From Globisporangium splendens (taxonomy: Eukaryota > Oomycota > Peronosporomycetes > Pythiales > Pythiaceae): a DNA stretch of 64,000 nt. A program made the position numbers and the translations under genes. This document shows positions 31,082 through 41,764 of this stretch, in pieces; within the stretch, counting starts at the first letter, position 1; each line of letters starts with the position of its first letter. The DNA lies in the NCBI GenBank assembly GCA_006386115.1, contig VFIW01000086.1:1-64000 (forward strand), in the 5' to 3' direction. Below the pieces are notes generated by a model. It did not search any database, was not told where the DNA came from, and was given only the letters and a program-made list of their open reading frames with translations.

Positions 31082-34000
31082 CTCCCACTCGACTCGACGG
31101 CGACTTGGATTCCGAGTTTGCTTCGGAGTGCGCCAAACTGGTTCGTGCCGATCGCCTTCGTCATCATGTCTGCGAGCATGTCTTCGGTCGGACAGTATTC
31201 CAACACGACTTGGTCATCTTCGACTTTTTCGCGAACAAAGTGGTAACGGATGTCGATGTGTTTGGTGCGCTTGTGAAACTCGGGATTTTTCGCAAGTGCG
31301 ATCGAACCTTGGTTGTCTTCGAATATCTTCACCGGTCGATCACTCGAGTGTTCACCGAGCTCGCACAGAATGCCTTTCAACCAAACTGCTTCTTGGGTTG
31401 CTTCGGACAGTGCCATGTACTCTGCTTCCGTCGACGACAGTGCCACAGATCGCTGTTTCTTGCTTCGCCAACTGATGCACCCGCCGTTGAGAATGAATGC
31501 ATATCCACTTGTGCTTCGGCGAGAGTCGATGTCGCCAGCCCAATCCGCATCGGAGTACCCAATAAGCTCACCACTTGTGTTGGCTGAGAACGTGATACCA
31601 TGCGTCTGGGTGCCGTTGAGATACCGGAATACGCGCTTGAGTGCTTGCCAATGCGTCGGACACGGGTCGGATGCAAACTGACTCAGCACTCCCACTGCCG
31701 CTGCGAGGTCCGGTCGAGTTGCCACCATGAGGTACATCAGACACCCAACAGCACTTCGGTACGGCACGTTCTTCATTGTTTCGTCGTGCTTGCAACCGCC
31801 TTCGCACATATTCTTCACCAACTTGAGACTCGCATCTTGCGGACTCTTGACCGGTTTGCTGTCACTCATGCCAAACTTGCACAAGATCGATTGCGCGAAC
31901 TTGGTCTGTCGAATCGAAACTGCACCGGACACCGCATCTCGCTTGATCTCCATACCGAGACAATACTTGAGTTCACCCATGTCGGTCATCTCGAATCGCT
32001 TGCACAACGCGCGCTTGGTCGTCGCCAACATACCTTCGCTGCTGCACGCAATGATCAAATCATCCACGTACAACACCACAAACACCATCTCGACACCATC
32101 GCGCTTGACGTACACACAGTGATCCAACTCGCACTTGGTAAAACCACACTCCAGCATGAATGCGTCGATGGTCTGGTTCCACATTCGCGGCGCTTGCTTC
32201 AAACCATACAACGAACGCTTCAATTTGCACACGTAGTCGGGATGCGCTTGGTCGACATACCCATCGGGTTGCTTCATGTAGATGTCTTCGTCCAACACAC
32301 CGTTCAGGAACGCGGTCTTGACATCCATCTGGTGTAGCATCAAATTGTACTTGGCAGCAAGACTGAGGATGATCCGGATCGATGTGAACTTGGCCACTGG
32401 TGCAAACGTTTCTTCGTAGTCGATGCCGTACTTCTGCGAAAATCCCTTCGCCACGAGTCGTGCCTTGTGTCGATCGATCTCGCCATCTTGGTTCTCCTTC
32501 ACCTTGAACACCCACTTGCACCCGATGGCTTTGCGTCCCGGTGGCAGTGCCACGACGTCCCACGTGTCGTTCTCCTTCAGTGACTGGTACTCCGATTCAC
32601 ACGCTTCACGCCACTTGCTCGCGTCGCTGGATTCCATCGCCGACTCGAACGTCGTCGGCAACTCTCCCACTGAATACACGACGTGAGCAGCATGGAGCGC
32701 AGACAAGTCATCGAGAGACGTCGGTCGATTGGTTGACTTGGAACTTGGGGTCGCACCACTCATTCGACTGACTCCACCAGTGCGCTTCGGTCGTGGGGTT
32801 TCGGTCACATTTTCCAAAGACTGGGACCGAGTGTGACGCTTGATGCCGCTGATGTGCTCCAAACTGCCTTCTTCTTGCCTTGTCGATTCAGCTTCTTGCT
32901 GGGCTCTCGACTCGCTTTCTTGCTCTTCATTCTCATTGGCGTCCATGTCTTCATCCGAGTCATCGTGTTGAGAGTCTTCTTCATCCGTGTTGTCATCGAC
33001 GATGTCGATGTTCGCTTGCTTGGTTGTCGCACCTCCATGTCGTTGACCATCGTCAAAGACGTCTTCCATGAACTTGGCATCGCGACTCACAAACACTCGA
33101 CCACTTGCAATGTCTTCGAACCGATACGCTTTCTCGTGCTCGGAGTACCCCAAAAACCGACATCGAGTCGACCTCGCGTCCAGCTTCAGTCGCTTCGCAC
33201 TTGGCACATGCACGTACGCGTGGCACCCAAAAACCTTCAGATTTGTCAGCAATGGGACTTGCCACTCCACACTTCGAACGGCGACTTGTCACAGTTGACC
33301 GCACGACTTGGGCACCGGTTCCGCAGAAACGTCGCGGTCGTGACGGCTTCACCCCAATACGACTTCGGCATCTTGGCATGTTCCAACATGCAACGAGCAC
33401 ACTCCACCAATGTCCGGTTCATCCGTTCGGCGACACCATTGAGTTGAGGCGTGTACGGCGGTGTGAACTGCTGCACGATGCCACGGTCAGCACAAAACTT
33501 GGACATCTTCGCAGACTTGTACTCTCCGCCGTTGTCGCACCGCAGCACTTTCACGCGTCTTCCGGTCTGGGTCTCACCAAACTTCACAAACTGGACAAAC
33601 TTGTCAAACACTTCCGACTTGCTCTGCATCAAGTACACGACGCAGTAGCGCGGCTTGTCGTCGATGAACGTCGCGAAATAGCGTTTCCCACTGAACGTCG
33701 GCGTTTGCATCGGACCGCACACGTCGCTGTGCACGATGTCGAGGAGACTGTTGCTGCGCACTTTGGTTGAATCGTGGAAACTCGCACGAGTCTGTTTGCC
33801 GATCGCACACCCATCGCACAACTCCCACTTGCTCACCGATGTGAGGTCGATGCCAGTACCGAGTTTCTTCTTCACGATCGTTTCGAGTCCGCCGTGACCG
33901 ATGTGTCCGAGGCGCAGATGCCACAAATACGCTTTCGAAGTCGAACTTAACTCACTTGCGGCAAGTGCGCGCGCGTTGCTGACTGGAATCGGAGTCATGC

Positions 34001-35273
34001 TGAGCTTGAACAGTCCCTTGCCGATACGCTTCCCGATCGTCCAACTTGCACCCTTCAGCTTCACGAAACACTTGTCGACGTCGAACGTGATCGGACCCAC
34101 ATCCTTGGTGAACCGACTCACTGCGAAGAGGTTCCGACTCAATTTGGGGATATACCACACATTCGTGAGTACGCCTTTCCGAGGTCCGCGCGGAGTCTCC
34201 ATCATCATCTCGACATCGCCACATCCGATTGCTTCGACTGTTCCATCGTCCGCAAGGTGCACTTGCACAGGCTTGATCGCACGATAGTTCTTCAAACACG
34301 CTTTCGAGCAGGTCATGTGCTGGGTCGCACCAGAGTCAATCAACCATATCGACGCATCCGCATGTCCACCGACGTCGTCCCGAGCCATGAACAGGTAGTC
34401 GTTGTCGTCAAAACCAGTGTCGTCGCGCGCAAAGTGCGCATGCTGTTGGCGCCGACGATCGCTGTTTTCTTGGTTGCGAGTAGGGCACTCCGCGATCCAG
34501 TGGCCGTGTTTCCCGCAGTGTCGACACGCGCCAGTCTTCTTCATCGGACGTCCCTTCCGTTTCGAGTCGCTTGTCATGAACGCTTGATCGGACGCAAAAC
34601 CTTCACCATGTTGTTCCTTGCGCTTCATGTCTTCGTGCATCAATCGCGCAGTCACCAGTTCCCACGTCAGCGTGTCCGCACGCGACTCCAACGCAGTGAT
34701 GAGGAACTGGTACGACTCGCTCAAACTGCCGAGCAGCGTGATCACGAGGTCTTCCTCACTGACCGGAGCGCCGACCGCGTCGAGCTGTTCCGCCAGTGTC
34801 TTCAACTTGTTGATGTGCTGGAGCACGTCGTCGCCGTCTTCCATCATCGTCGTGAAAAAGCGTCGACGAAGAAAGAGCTTGTTGGCGAGACTCTTCTTCT
34901 CGAAGTGCGCCTCCAGCTTCGACCATGCATCGTGCGCTCCACTTGCTGAACGAACCAACGGCAGTTGCGAGTCTTCCAAAGCGAGACAGATGATCGCGAG
35001 TGCCTTGCGAGACTTCTTCCGGTACACCGCTTGGTCGCTCTCGGTCTGGCAGTGTTCCAGCTTCATTTCACCGCTGACGACTTCCCACAGCTCACGCTCT
35101 TCCAGCACCATTTGCATCTTGAACTTCCACGTGTGGAAGTTGGTTCCGTCGAACTTGTTGATACGGGAGGCGGTGGAATCCATGTTGGCGGAGGCAGCGG
35201 CGGCAGAATCGGCGAAGGTTGGGCTCATAACCTGTTGAAACGGGGCACTTGAGTGGTTGGATGCAAAATGCAA
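31027..35273 (-). pseudogene. C array unit 4 gag-pol (frameshift)
   Basis: Same layout as unit 3 with the same one-G deletion near 33255 and the same DDKPRYC variant, but with [10 protein letters not shown] where unit 3 has PQINGVAERM, and with ANMDSTAS and SGEMKLEHC at the N-terminus as in unit 2. The combination of shared variants from different neighbours indicates exchange between units. Confidence 0.9.
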
Positions 35274-35597
35274 AGTGATTGATTGAATGAGGTCCTTAGT
35301 TCACATGCACACATGCTACCTCTAAGCCTACTGGATTCTTTCTGGATTCTTGTCTGTACTATCCACAAAGAATATTACTCATAAACAGCTGGTGGGTGCG
35401 ATCAGATCCTGCACCCACAATCATGTCTTACCTGTCGTAAACATATTACCGTATATACTGGAGTGGCGTAAACACGCACATTCAGACTTGACTGTCGCAA
35501 TCTTGACATTCGGACAAACTCGACACTCGACAGTTACACAGTCGGTGCTCGAGTCGCACTTTCGACAACATTGTCAACATTGTCAACATTGTCAACA
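35233..35597 (-). repeat. C LTR 5 (3' LTR of the intact unit)
   Basis: 365 bp, three copies of the 9-bp repeat. The last 20 codons of the unit 5 polyprotein and its stop lie inside this LTR. Confidence 0.88.
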
Positions 35598-38500
35598 CTC
35601 CCACTCGACTCGACGGCGACTTGGATTCCGAGTTTGCTTCGGAGTGCGCCAAACTGGTTCGTGCCGATCGCCTTCGTCATCATGTCTGCGAGCATGTCTT
35701 CGGTCGGACAGTATTCCAACACGACTTGGTCATCTTCGACTTTTTCGCGAACAAAGTGGTAACGGATGTCGATGTGTTTGGTGCGCTTGTGAAACTCGGG
35801 ATTTTTCGCAAGTGCGATCGAACCTTGGTTGTCTTCGAATATCTTCACCGGTCGATCACTCGAGTGTTCACCGAGCTCGCACAGAATGCCTTTCAACCAA
35901 ACTGCTTCTTGGGTTGCTTCGGACAGTGCCATGTACTCTGCTTCCGTCGACGACAGTGCCACAGATCGCTGTTTCTTGCTTCGCCAACTGATGCACCCGC
36001 CGTTGAGAATGAATGCATATCCACTTGTGCTTCGGCGAGAGTCGATGTCGCCAGCCCAATCCGCATCGGAGTACCCAATAAGCTCACCACTTGTGTTGGC
36101 TGAGAACGTGATACCATGCGTCTGGGTGCCATTGAGATACCGGAATACGCGCTTGAGTGCTTGCCAATGCGTCGGACACGGGTCGGATGCAAACTGACTC
36201 AGCACTCCCACTGCCGCTGCGAGGTCCGGTCGAGTTGCCACCATGAGGTACATCAGACACCCAACAGCACTTCGGTACGGCACGTTCTTCATTGTTTCGT
36301 CGTGCTTGCAACCGCCTTCGCACATATTCTTCACCAACTTGAGACTCGCATCTTGCGGACTCTTGACCGGTTTGCTGTCACTCATGCCAAACTTGCACAA
36401 GATCGATTGCGCGAACTTGGTCTGTCGAATCGAAACTGCACCGGACACCGCATCTCGCTTGATCTCCATACCGAGACAATACTTGAGTTCACCCATGTCG
36501 GTCATCTCGAATCGCTTGCACAACGCGCGCTTGGTCGTCGCCAACATACCTTCGCTGCTGCACGCAATGATCAAATCATCCACGTACAACACCACAAACA
36601 CCATCTCGACACCATCGCGCTTGACGTACACACAGTGATCCAACTCGCACTTGGTAAAACCACACTCCAGCATGAATGCGTCGATGGTCTGGTTCCACAT
36701 TCGCGGCGCTTGCTTCAAACCATACAACGAACGCTTCAATTTGCACACGTAGTCGGGATGCGCTTGGTCGACATACCCATCGGGTTGCTTCATGTAGATG
36801 TCTTCGTCCAACACACCGTTCAGGAACGCGGTCTTGACATCCATCTGGTGTAGCATCAAATTGTACTTGGCAGCAAGACTGAGGATGATCCGGATCGATG
36901 TGAACTTGGCCACTGGTGCAAACGTTTCTTCGTAGTCGATGCCGTACTTCTGCGAAAATCCCTTCGCCACGAGTCGTGCCTTGTGTCGATCGATCTCGCC
37001 ATCTTGGTTCTCCTTCACCTTGAACACCCACTTGCACCCGATGGCTTTGCGTCCCGGTGGCAGTGCCACGACGTCCCACGTGTCGTTCTCCTTCAGTGAC
37101 TGGTACTCCGATTCACACGCTTCACGCCACTTGCTCGCGTCGCTGGATTCCATCGCCGACTCGAACGTCGTCGGCAACTCTCCCACTGAATACACGACGT
37201 GAGCAGCATGGAGCGCAGACAAGTCATCGAGAGACGTCGGTCGATTGGTTGACTTGGAACTTGGGGTCGCACCACTCATTCGACTGACTCCACCAGTGCG
37301 CTTCGGTCGTGGGGTTTCGGTCACATTTTCCAAAGACTGGGACCGAGTGTGACGCTTGATGCCGCTGATGTGCTCCAAACTGCCTTCTTCTTGCCTTGTC
37401 GATTCAGCTTCTTGCTGGGCTCTCGACTCGCTTTCTTGCTCTTCATTCTCATTGGCGTCCATGTCTTCATCCGAGTCATCGTGTTGAGAGTCTTCTTCAT
37501 CCGTGTTGTCATCGACGATGTCGATGTTCGCTTGCTTGGTTGTCGCACCTCCATGTCGTTGACCATCGTCAAAGACGTCTTCCATGAACTTGGCATCGCG
37601 ACTCACAAACACTCGACCACTTGCAATGTCTTCGAACCGATACGCTTTCTCGTGCTCGGAGTACCCCAAAAACCGACATCGAGTCGACCTCGCGTCCAGC
37701 TTCAGTCGCTTCGCACTTGGCACATGCACGTACGCGTGGCACCCAAAAACCTTCAGATTTGTCAGCAATGGGGACTTGCCACTCCACACTTCGAACGGCG
37801 ACTTGTCACAGTTGACCGCACGACTTGGGCACCGGTTCCGCAGAAACGTCGCGGTCGTGACGGCTTCACCCCAATACGACTTCGGCATCTTGGCATGTTC
37901 CAACATGCAACGAGCACACTCCACCAATGTCCGGTTCATCCGTTCGGCGACACCATTGATTTGAGGCGTGTACGGCGGTGTGAACTGCTGCACGATGCCA
38001 CGGTCAGCACAAAACTTGGACATCTTCGCAGACTTGTACTCTCCGCCGTTGTCGCACCGCAGCACTTTCACGCGTCTTCCGGTCTGGGTCTCACCAAACT
38101 TCACAAACTGGACAAACTTGTCAAACACTTCCGACTTGCTCTGCATCAAGTACACGACGCAGTAGCGCGACTTGTCGTCGATGAACGTCGCGAAATAGCG
38201 TTTCCCACTGAACGTCGGCGTTTGCATCGGACCGCACACGTCGCTGTGCACGATGTCGAGGAGACTGTTGCTGCGCACTTTGGTTGAATCGTGGAAACTC
38301 GCACGAGTCTGTTTGCCGATCGCACACCCATCGCACAACTCCCACTTGCTCACCGATGTGAGGTCGATGCCAGTACCGAGTTTCTTCTTCACGATCGTTT
38401 CGAGTCCGCCGTGACCGATGTGTCCGAGGCGCAGATGCCACAAATACGCTTTCGAAGTCGAACTTAACTCACTTGCGGCAAGTGCGCGCGCGTTGCTGAC

Positions 38501-39790
38501 TGGAATCGGAGTCATGCTGAGCTTGAACAGTCCCTTGCCGATACGCTTCCCGATCGTCCAACTTGCACCCTTCAGCTTCACGAAACACTTGTCGACGTCG
38601 AACGTGATCGGACCCACATCCTTGGTGAACCGACTCACTGCGAAGAGGTTCCGACTCAATTTGGGGATATACCACACATTCGTGAGTACGCCTTTCCGAG
38701 GTCCGCGCGGAGTCTCCATCATCATCTCGACATCGCCACATCCGATTGCTTCGACTGTTCCATCGTCCGCAAGGTGCACTTGCACAGGCTTGATCGCACG
38801 ATAGTTCTTCAAACACGCTTTCGAGCAGGTCATGTGCTGGGTCGCACCAGAGTCAATCAACCATATCGACGCATCCGCATGTCCACCGACGTCGTCCCGA
38901 GCCATGAACAGGTAGTCGTTGTCGTCAAAACCAGTGTCGTCGCGCGCAAAGTGCGCATGCTGTTGGCGCCGACGATCGCTGTTTTCTTGGTTGCGAGTAG
39001 GGCACTCCGCGATCCAGTGGCCGTGTTTCCCGCAGTGTCGACACGCGCCAGTCTTCTTCATCGGACGTCCCTTCCGTTTCGAGTCGCTTGTCATGAACGC
39101 TTGATCGGACGCAAAACCTTCACCATGTTGTTCCTTGCGCTTCATGTCTTCGTGCATCAATCGCGCAGTCACCAGTTCCCACGTCAGCGTGTCCGCACGC
39201 GACTCCAACGCAGTGATGAGGAACTGGTACGACTCGCTCAAACTGCCGAGCAGCGTGATCACGAGGTCTTCCTCACTGACCGGAGCGCCGACCGCGTCGA
39301 GCTGTTCCGCCAGTGTCTTCAACTTGTTGATGTGCTGGAGCACGTCGTCGCCGTCTTCCATCATCGTCGTGAAAAAGCGTCGACGAAGAAAGAGCTTGTT
39401 GGCGAGACTCTTCTTCTCGAAGTGCGCCTCCAGCTTCGACCATGCATCGTGCGCTCCACTTGCTGAACGAACCAACGGCAGTTGCGAGTCTTCCAAAGCG
39501 AGACAGATGATCGCGAGTGCCTTGCGAGACTTCTTCCGGTACACCGCTTGGTCGCTCTCGGTCTGGCAGTGTTCCAGCTTGATTTCACCGCTGACGACTT
39601 CCCACAGCTCACGCTCTTCCAGCACCATTTGCATCTTGAACTTCCACGTGTGGAAGTTGGTTCCGTCGAACTTGTTGATACGGGAGGCGGTGGAATCCAT
39701 GTTGGCGGAGGCAGCGGCGGCAGAATCGGCGAAGGTTGGGCTCATAACCTGTTGAAACGGGGCACTTGAGTGGTTGGATGCAAAATGCAA
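35534..39790 (-). CDS. C array unit 5: intact Ty1/copia Gag-Pol polyprotein
   Basis: One uninterrupted frame of 1418 residues from 39790, or 1403 from the second ATG at 39745, which is my preferred start because it sits in the primer-binding site and begins the MSP sequence shared with D. Domains in order: copia Gag (UBN2-like, [20 protein letters not shown]), CCHC knuckle [14 protein letters not shown] (250-263), protease with DSGA at D313, GAG-pre-integrase ([14 protein letters not shown]), DDE integrase ([32 protein letters not shown]), acidic hinge, RT with YVDD at 1069-1072, RNase H ([28 protein letters not shown]). Integrase before RT defines Ty1/copia. It reads through into the 3' LTR, ending in a VDN repeat. 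It is the only C unit here with no break and so the best candidate for activity or for supplying proteins to the others. Confidence 0.93.
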   Translation of the reverse strand: MHFASNHSSAPFQQVMSPTFADSAAAASANMDSTASRINKFDGTNFHTWKFKMQMVLEERELWEVVSGEIKLEHCQTESDQAVYRKKSRKALAIICLALEDSQLPLVRSASGAHDAWSKLEAHFEKKSLANKLFLRRRFFTTMMEDGDDVLQHINKLKTLAEQLDAVGAPVSEEDLVITLLGSLSESYQFLITALESRADTLTWELVTARLMHEDMKRKEQHGEGFASDQAFMTSDSKRKGRPMKKTGACRHCGKHGHWIAECPTRNQENSDRRRQQHAHFARDDTGFDDNDYLFMARDDVGGHADASIWLIDSGATQHMTCSKACLKNYRAIKPVQVHLADDGTVEAIGCGDVEMMMETPRGPRKGVLTNVWYIPKLSRNLFAVSRFTKDVGPITFDVDKCFVKLKGASWTIGKRIGKGLFKLSMTPIPVSNARALAASELSSTSKAYLWHLRLGHIGHGGLETIVKKKLGTGIDLTSVSKWELCDGCAIGKQTRASFHDSTKVRSNSLLDIVHSDVCGPMQTPTFSGKRYFATFIDDKSRYCVVYLMQSKSEVFDKFVQFVKFGETQTGRRVKVLRCDNGGEYKSAKMSKFCADRGIVQQFTPPYTPQINGVAERMNRTLVECARCMLEHAKMPKSYWGEAVTTATFLRNRCPSRAVNCDKSPFEVWSGKSPLLTNLKVFGCHAYVHVPSAKRLKLDARSTRCRFLGYSEHEKAYRFEDIASGRVFVSRDAKFMEDVFDDGQRHGGATTKQANIDIVDDNTDEEDSQHDDSDEDMDANENEEQESESRAQQEAESTRQEEGSLEHISGIKRHTRSQSLENVTETPRPKRTGGVSRMSGATPSSKSTNRPTSLDDLSALHAAHVVYSVGELPTTFESAMESSDASKWREACESEYQSLKENDTWDVVALPPGRKAIGCKWVFKVKENQDGEIDRHKARLVAKGFSQKYGIDYEETFAPVAKFTSIRIILSLAAKYNLMLHQMDVKTAFLNGVLDEDIYMKQPDGYVDQAHPDYVCKLKRSLYGLKQAPRMWNQTIDAFMLECGFTKCELDHCVYVKRDGVEMVFVVLYVDDLIIACSSEGMLATTKRALCKRFEMTDMGELKYCLGMEIKRDAVSGAVSIRQTKFAQSILCKFGMSDSKPVKSPQDASLKLVKNMCEGGCKHDETMKNVPYRSAVGCLMYLMVATRPDLAAAVGVLSQFASDPCPTHWQALKRVFRYLNGTQTHGITFSANTSGELIGYSDADWAGDIDSRRSTSGYAFILNGGCISWRSKKQRSVALSSTEAEYMALSEATQEAVWLKGILCELGEHSSDRPVKIFEDNQGSIALAKNPEFHKRTKHIDIRYHFVREKVEDDQVVLEYCPTEDMLADMMTKAIGTNQFGALRSKLGIQVAVESSGSVDNVDNVDNVVESATRAPTV
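35598..35606 (-). other. Polypurine tract of C unit 5
   Basis: Minus-strand gagtgggag directly precedes the LTR start TGTTGACAATG; the same tract precedes the other C LTRs. Confidence 0.7.
39738..39749 (-). other. Primer-binding site of C (half tRNA-iMet type)
   Basis: Minus-strand GGTTATGAGCCC follows the LTR end CAACA at once. It is complementary to GGGCUCAUAACC, the anticodon stem-loop of initiator tRNA-Met as in yeast. Drosophila copia is known to use the 5' half of initiator tRNA-Met as primer. The ATG inside the site (39743-39745) is the proposed Gag start. Confidence 0.75.
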
Positions 39791-40105
39791 AGTGATTGAT
39801 TGAATGAGGTCCTTAGTTCACATGCACACATGCTACCTCTAAGCCTACTGGATTCTTTCTGGATTCTTGTCTGTACTATCCACAAAGAATATTACTCATA
39901 AACAGCTGGTGGGTGCGATCAGATCCTGCACCCACAATCATGTCTTACCTGTCGTAAACATATTACCGTATATACTGGAGTGGCGTAAACACGCACATTC
40001 AGACTTGACTGTCGCAATCTTGACATTCGGACAAACTCGACACTCGACAGTTACACAGTCGGTGCTCGAGTCGCACTTTCGACAACATTGTCAACATTGT
40101 CAACA
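39750..40105 (-). repeat. C LTR 6
   Basis: 356 bp, two copies of the 9-bp repeat. Confidence 0.88.
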
Positions 40106-41423
40106 CTCCCACTCGACTCGACGGCGACTTGGATTCCGAGTTTGCTTCGGAGTGCGCCAAACTGGTTCGTGCCGATCGCCTTCGTCATCATGTCTGCGAG
40201 CATGTCTTCGGTCGGACAGTATTCCAACACGACTTGGTCATCTTCGACTTTTTCGCGAACAAAGTGGTAACGGATGTCGATGTGTTTGGTGCGCTTGTGA
40301 AACTCGGGATTTTTCGCAAGTGCGATCGAACCTTGGTTGTCTTCGAATATCTTCACCGGTCGATCACTCGAGTGTTCACCGAGCTCGCACAAATGCCTTT
40401 CAACCAAACTGCTTCTTGGGTTGCTTCGGACAGTGCCATGTACTCTGCTTCCGTCGACGACAGTGCCACAGATCGCTGTTTCTTGCTTCGCCAACTGATG
40501 CACCCGCCGTTGAGAATGAATGCATATCCACTTGTGCTTCGGCGAGAGTCGATGTCGCCAGCCCAATCCGCATCGGAGTACCCAATAAGCTCACCACTTG
40601 TGTTGGCTGAGAACGTGATACCATGCGTCTGGGTGCCATTGAGATACCGGAATACGCGCTTGAGTGCTTGCCAGTGCGTCGGACACGGGTCGGATGCAAA
40701 CTGACTCAGCACTCCCACTGCCGCTGCGAGGTCCGGTCGAGTTGCCACCATGAGGTACATCAGACACCCAACAGCACTTCGGTACGGCACGTTCTTCATT
40801 GTTTCGTCGTGCTTGCAACCGCCTTCGCACATATTCTTCACCAACTTGAGACTCGCATCTTGCGGACTCTTGACCGGTTTGCTGTCACTCATGCCAAACT
40901 TGCACAAGATCGATTGCGCGAACTTGGTCTGTCGAATCGAAACTGCACCGGACACCGCATCTCGCTTGATCTCCATACCGAGACAATACTTGAGTTCACC
41001 CATGTCGGTCATCTCGAATCGCTTGCACAACGCGCGCTTGGTCGTCGCCAACATACCTTCGCTGCTGCACGCAATGATCAAATCATCCACGTACAACACC
41101 ACAAACACCATCTCGACACCATCGCGCTTGACGTACACACAGTGATCCAACTCGCACTTGGTAAAACCACACTCCAGCATGAATGCGTCGATGGTCTGGT
41201 TCCACATTCGCGGCGCTTGCTTCAAACCATACAACGAACGCTTCAATTTGCACACGTAGTCGGGATGCGCTTGGTCGACATACCCATCGGGTTGCTTCAT
41301 GTAGATGTCTTCGTCCAACACACCGTTCAGGAACGCGGTCTTGACATCCATCTGGTGTAGCATCAAATTGTACTTGGCAGCAAGACTGAGGATGATCCGG
41401 ATCGATGTGAACTTGGCCACTGG
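40051..41423 (-). pseudogene. C array unit 6 gag-pol, 3' part
   Basis: RT palm to RNase H of unit 6, cut at 41423 by insertion of copia D in the FAPVAKFTSIRI region. One base is missing near 40390 (gctcgcacaaatgcc versus gctcgcacagaatgcc), which shifts the RNase H frame. The upstream part continues at 46341. Confidence 0.88.
41419..41423. repeat. Target-site duplication actgg, left copy (copia D)
   Basis: actgg here and at 46336-46340. Uninterrupted C units read ggccactggtgcaaacg, which is recovered on removing D and one copy. Confidence 0.92.
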
Positions 41424-41752
41424 TGTTGGTAAGACACCTCGATCTGCGACGGTGTGATTACCGGTACCACCGGTATCTACCAGTTGTACTAACCTTCACT
41501 CTTGGCATCACCATTATTCCGATGGTTGCACCATTTGATTACGACAGGTACGACATGGGTGTGGGTTCGGAATCTGATCCGTACCCACCATCTGTTTATG
41601 TAGAAGATTCTTTGTGGATAGTACAGACAAGTATCCAGAAAAGAATCCAGTAGGCTTAGATGTAGCAGGCACCAGGCATGCATGCGAACTAAGGACCTCA
41701 TTCAATCAATCACTTTGCATTTTGCATCCCACCACTCAAGCTATTTTCAATA
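41424..41752 (+). repeat. 5' LTR of copia D
   Basis: 329 bp, TGTTGGTAAG...TTTTCAATA; the final CAATA is CAACA in the partner. The change creates a TAG in the upstream extension of the Gag frame. Confidence 0.9.
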
Positions 41753-41764
41753 GGTTATGAGCCC
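41753..41764 (+). other. Primer-binding site of copia D with embedded Gag ATG
   Basis: ggttatgagccc, identical to the C primer site, complementary to the initiator tRNA-Met anticodon arm. The ATG at 41757-41759 begins the polyprotein. Confidence 0.75.

Noticed and set aside
37349..38287. Plus-strand ORF of 312 codons opposite C unit 5, and similar 200-245-codon ORFs opposite every C unit
   Set aside because: They lie wholly within pol, are codon-aligned with it (position 1 opposite 3), and are repeated only because the units are near-identical. No part extends beyond the sense gene.
39746..39790. LTR ATG (MHFAS...) as the sole Gag start of C
   Set aside because: D has a TAG in the matching extension yet an intact ORF from MSP, so the primer-site ATG is preferred, though not proven.
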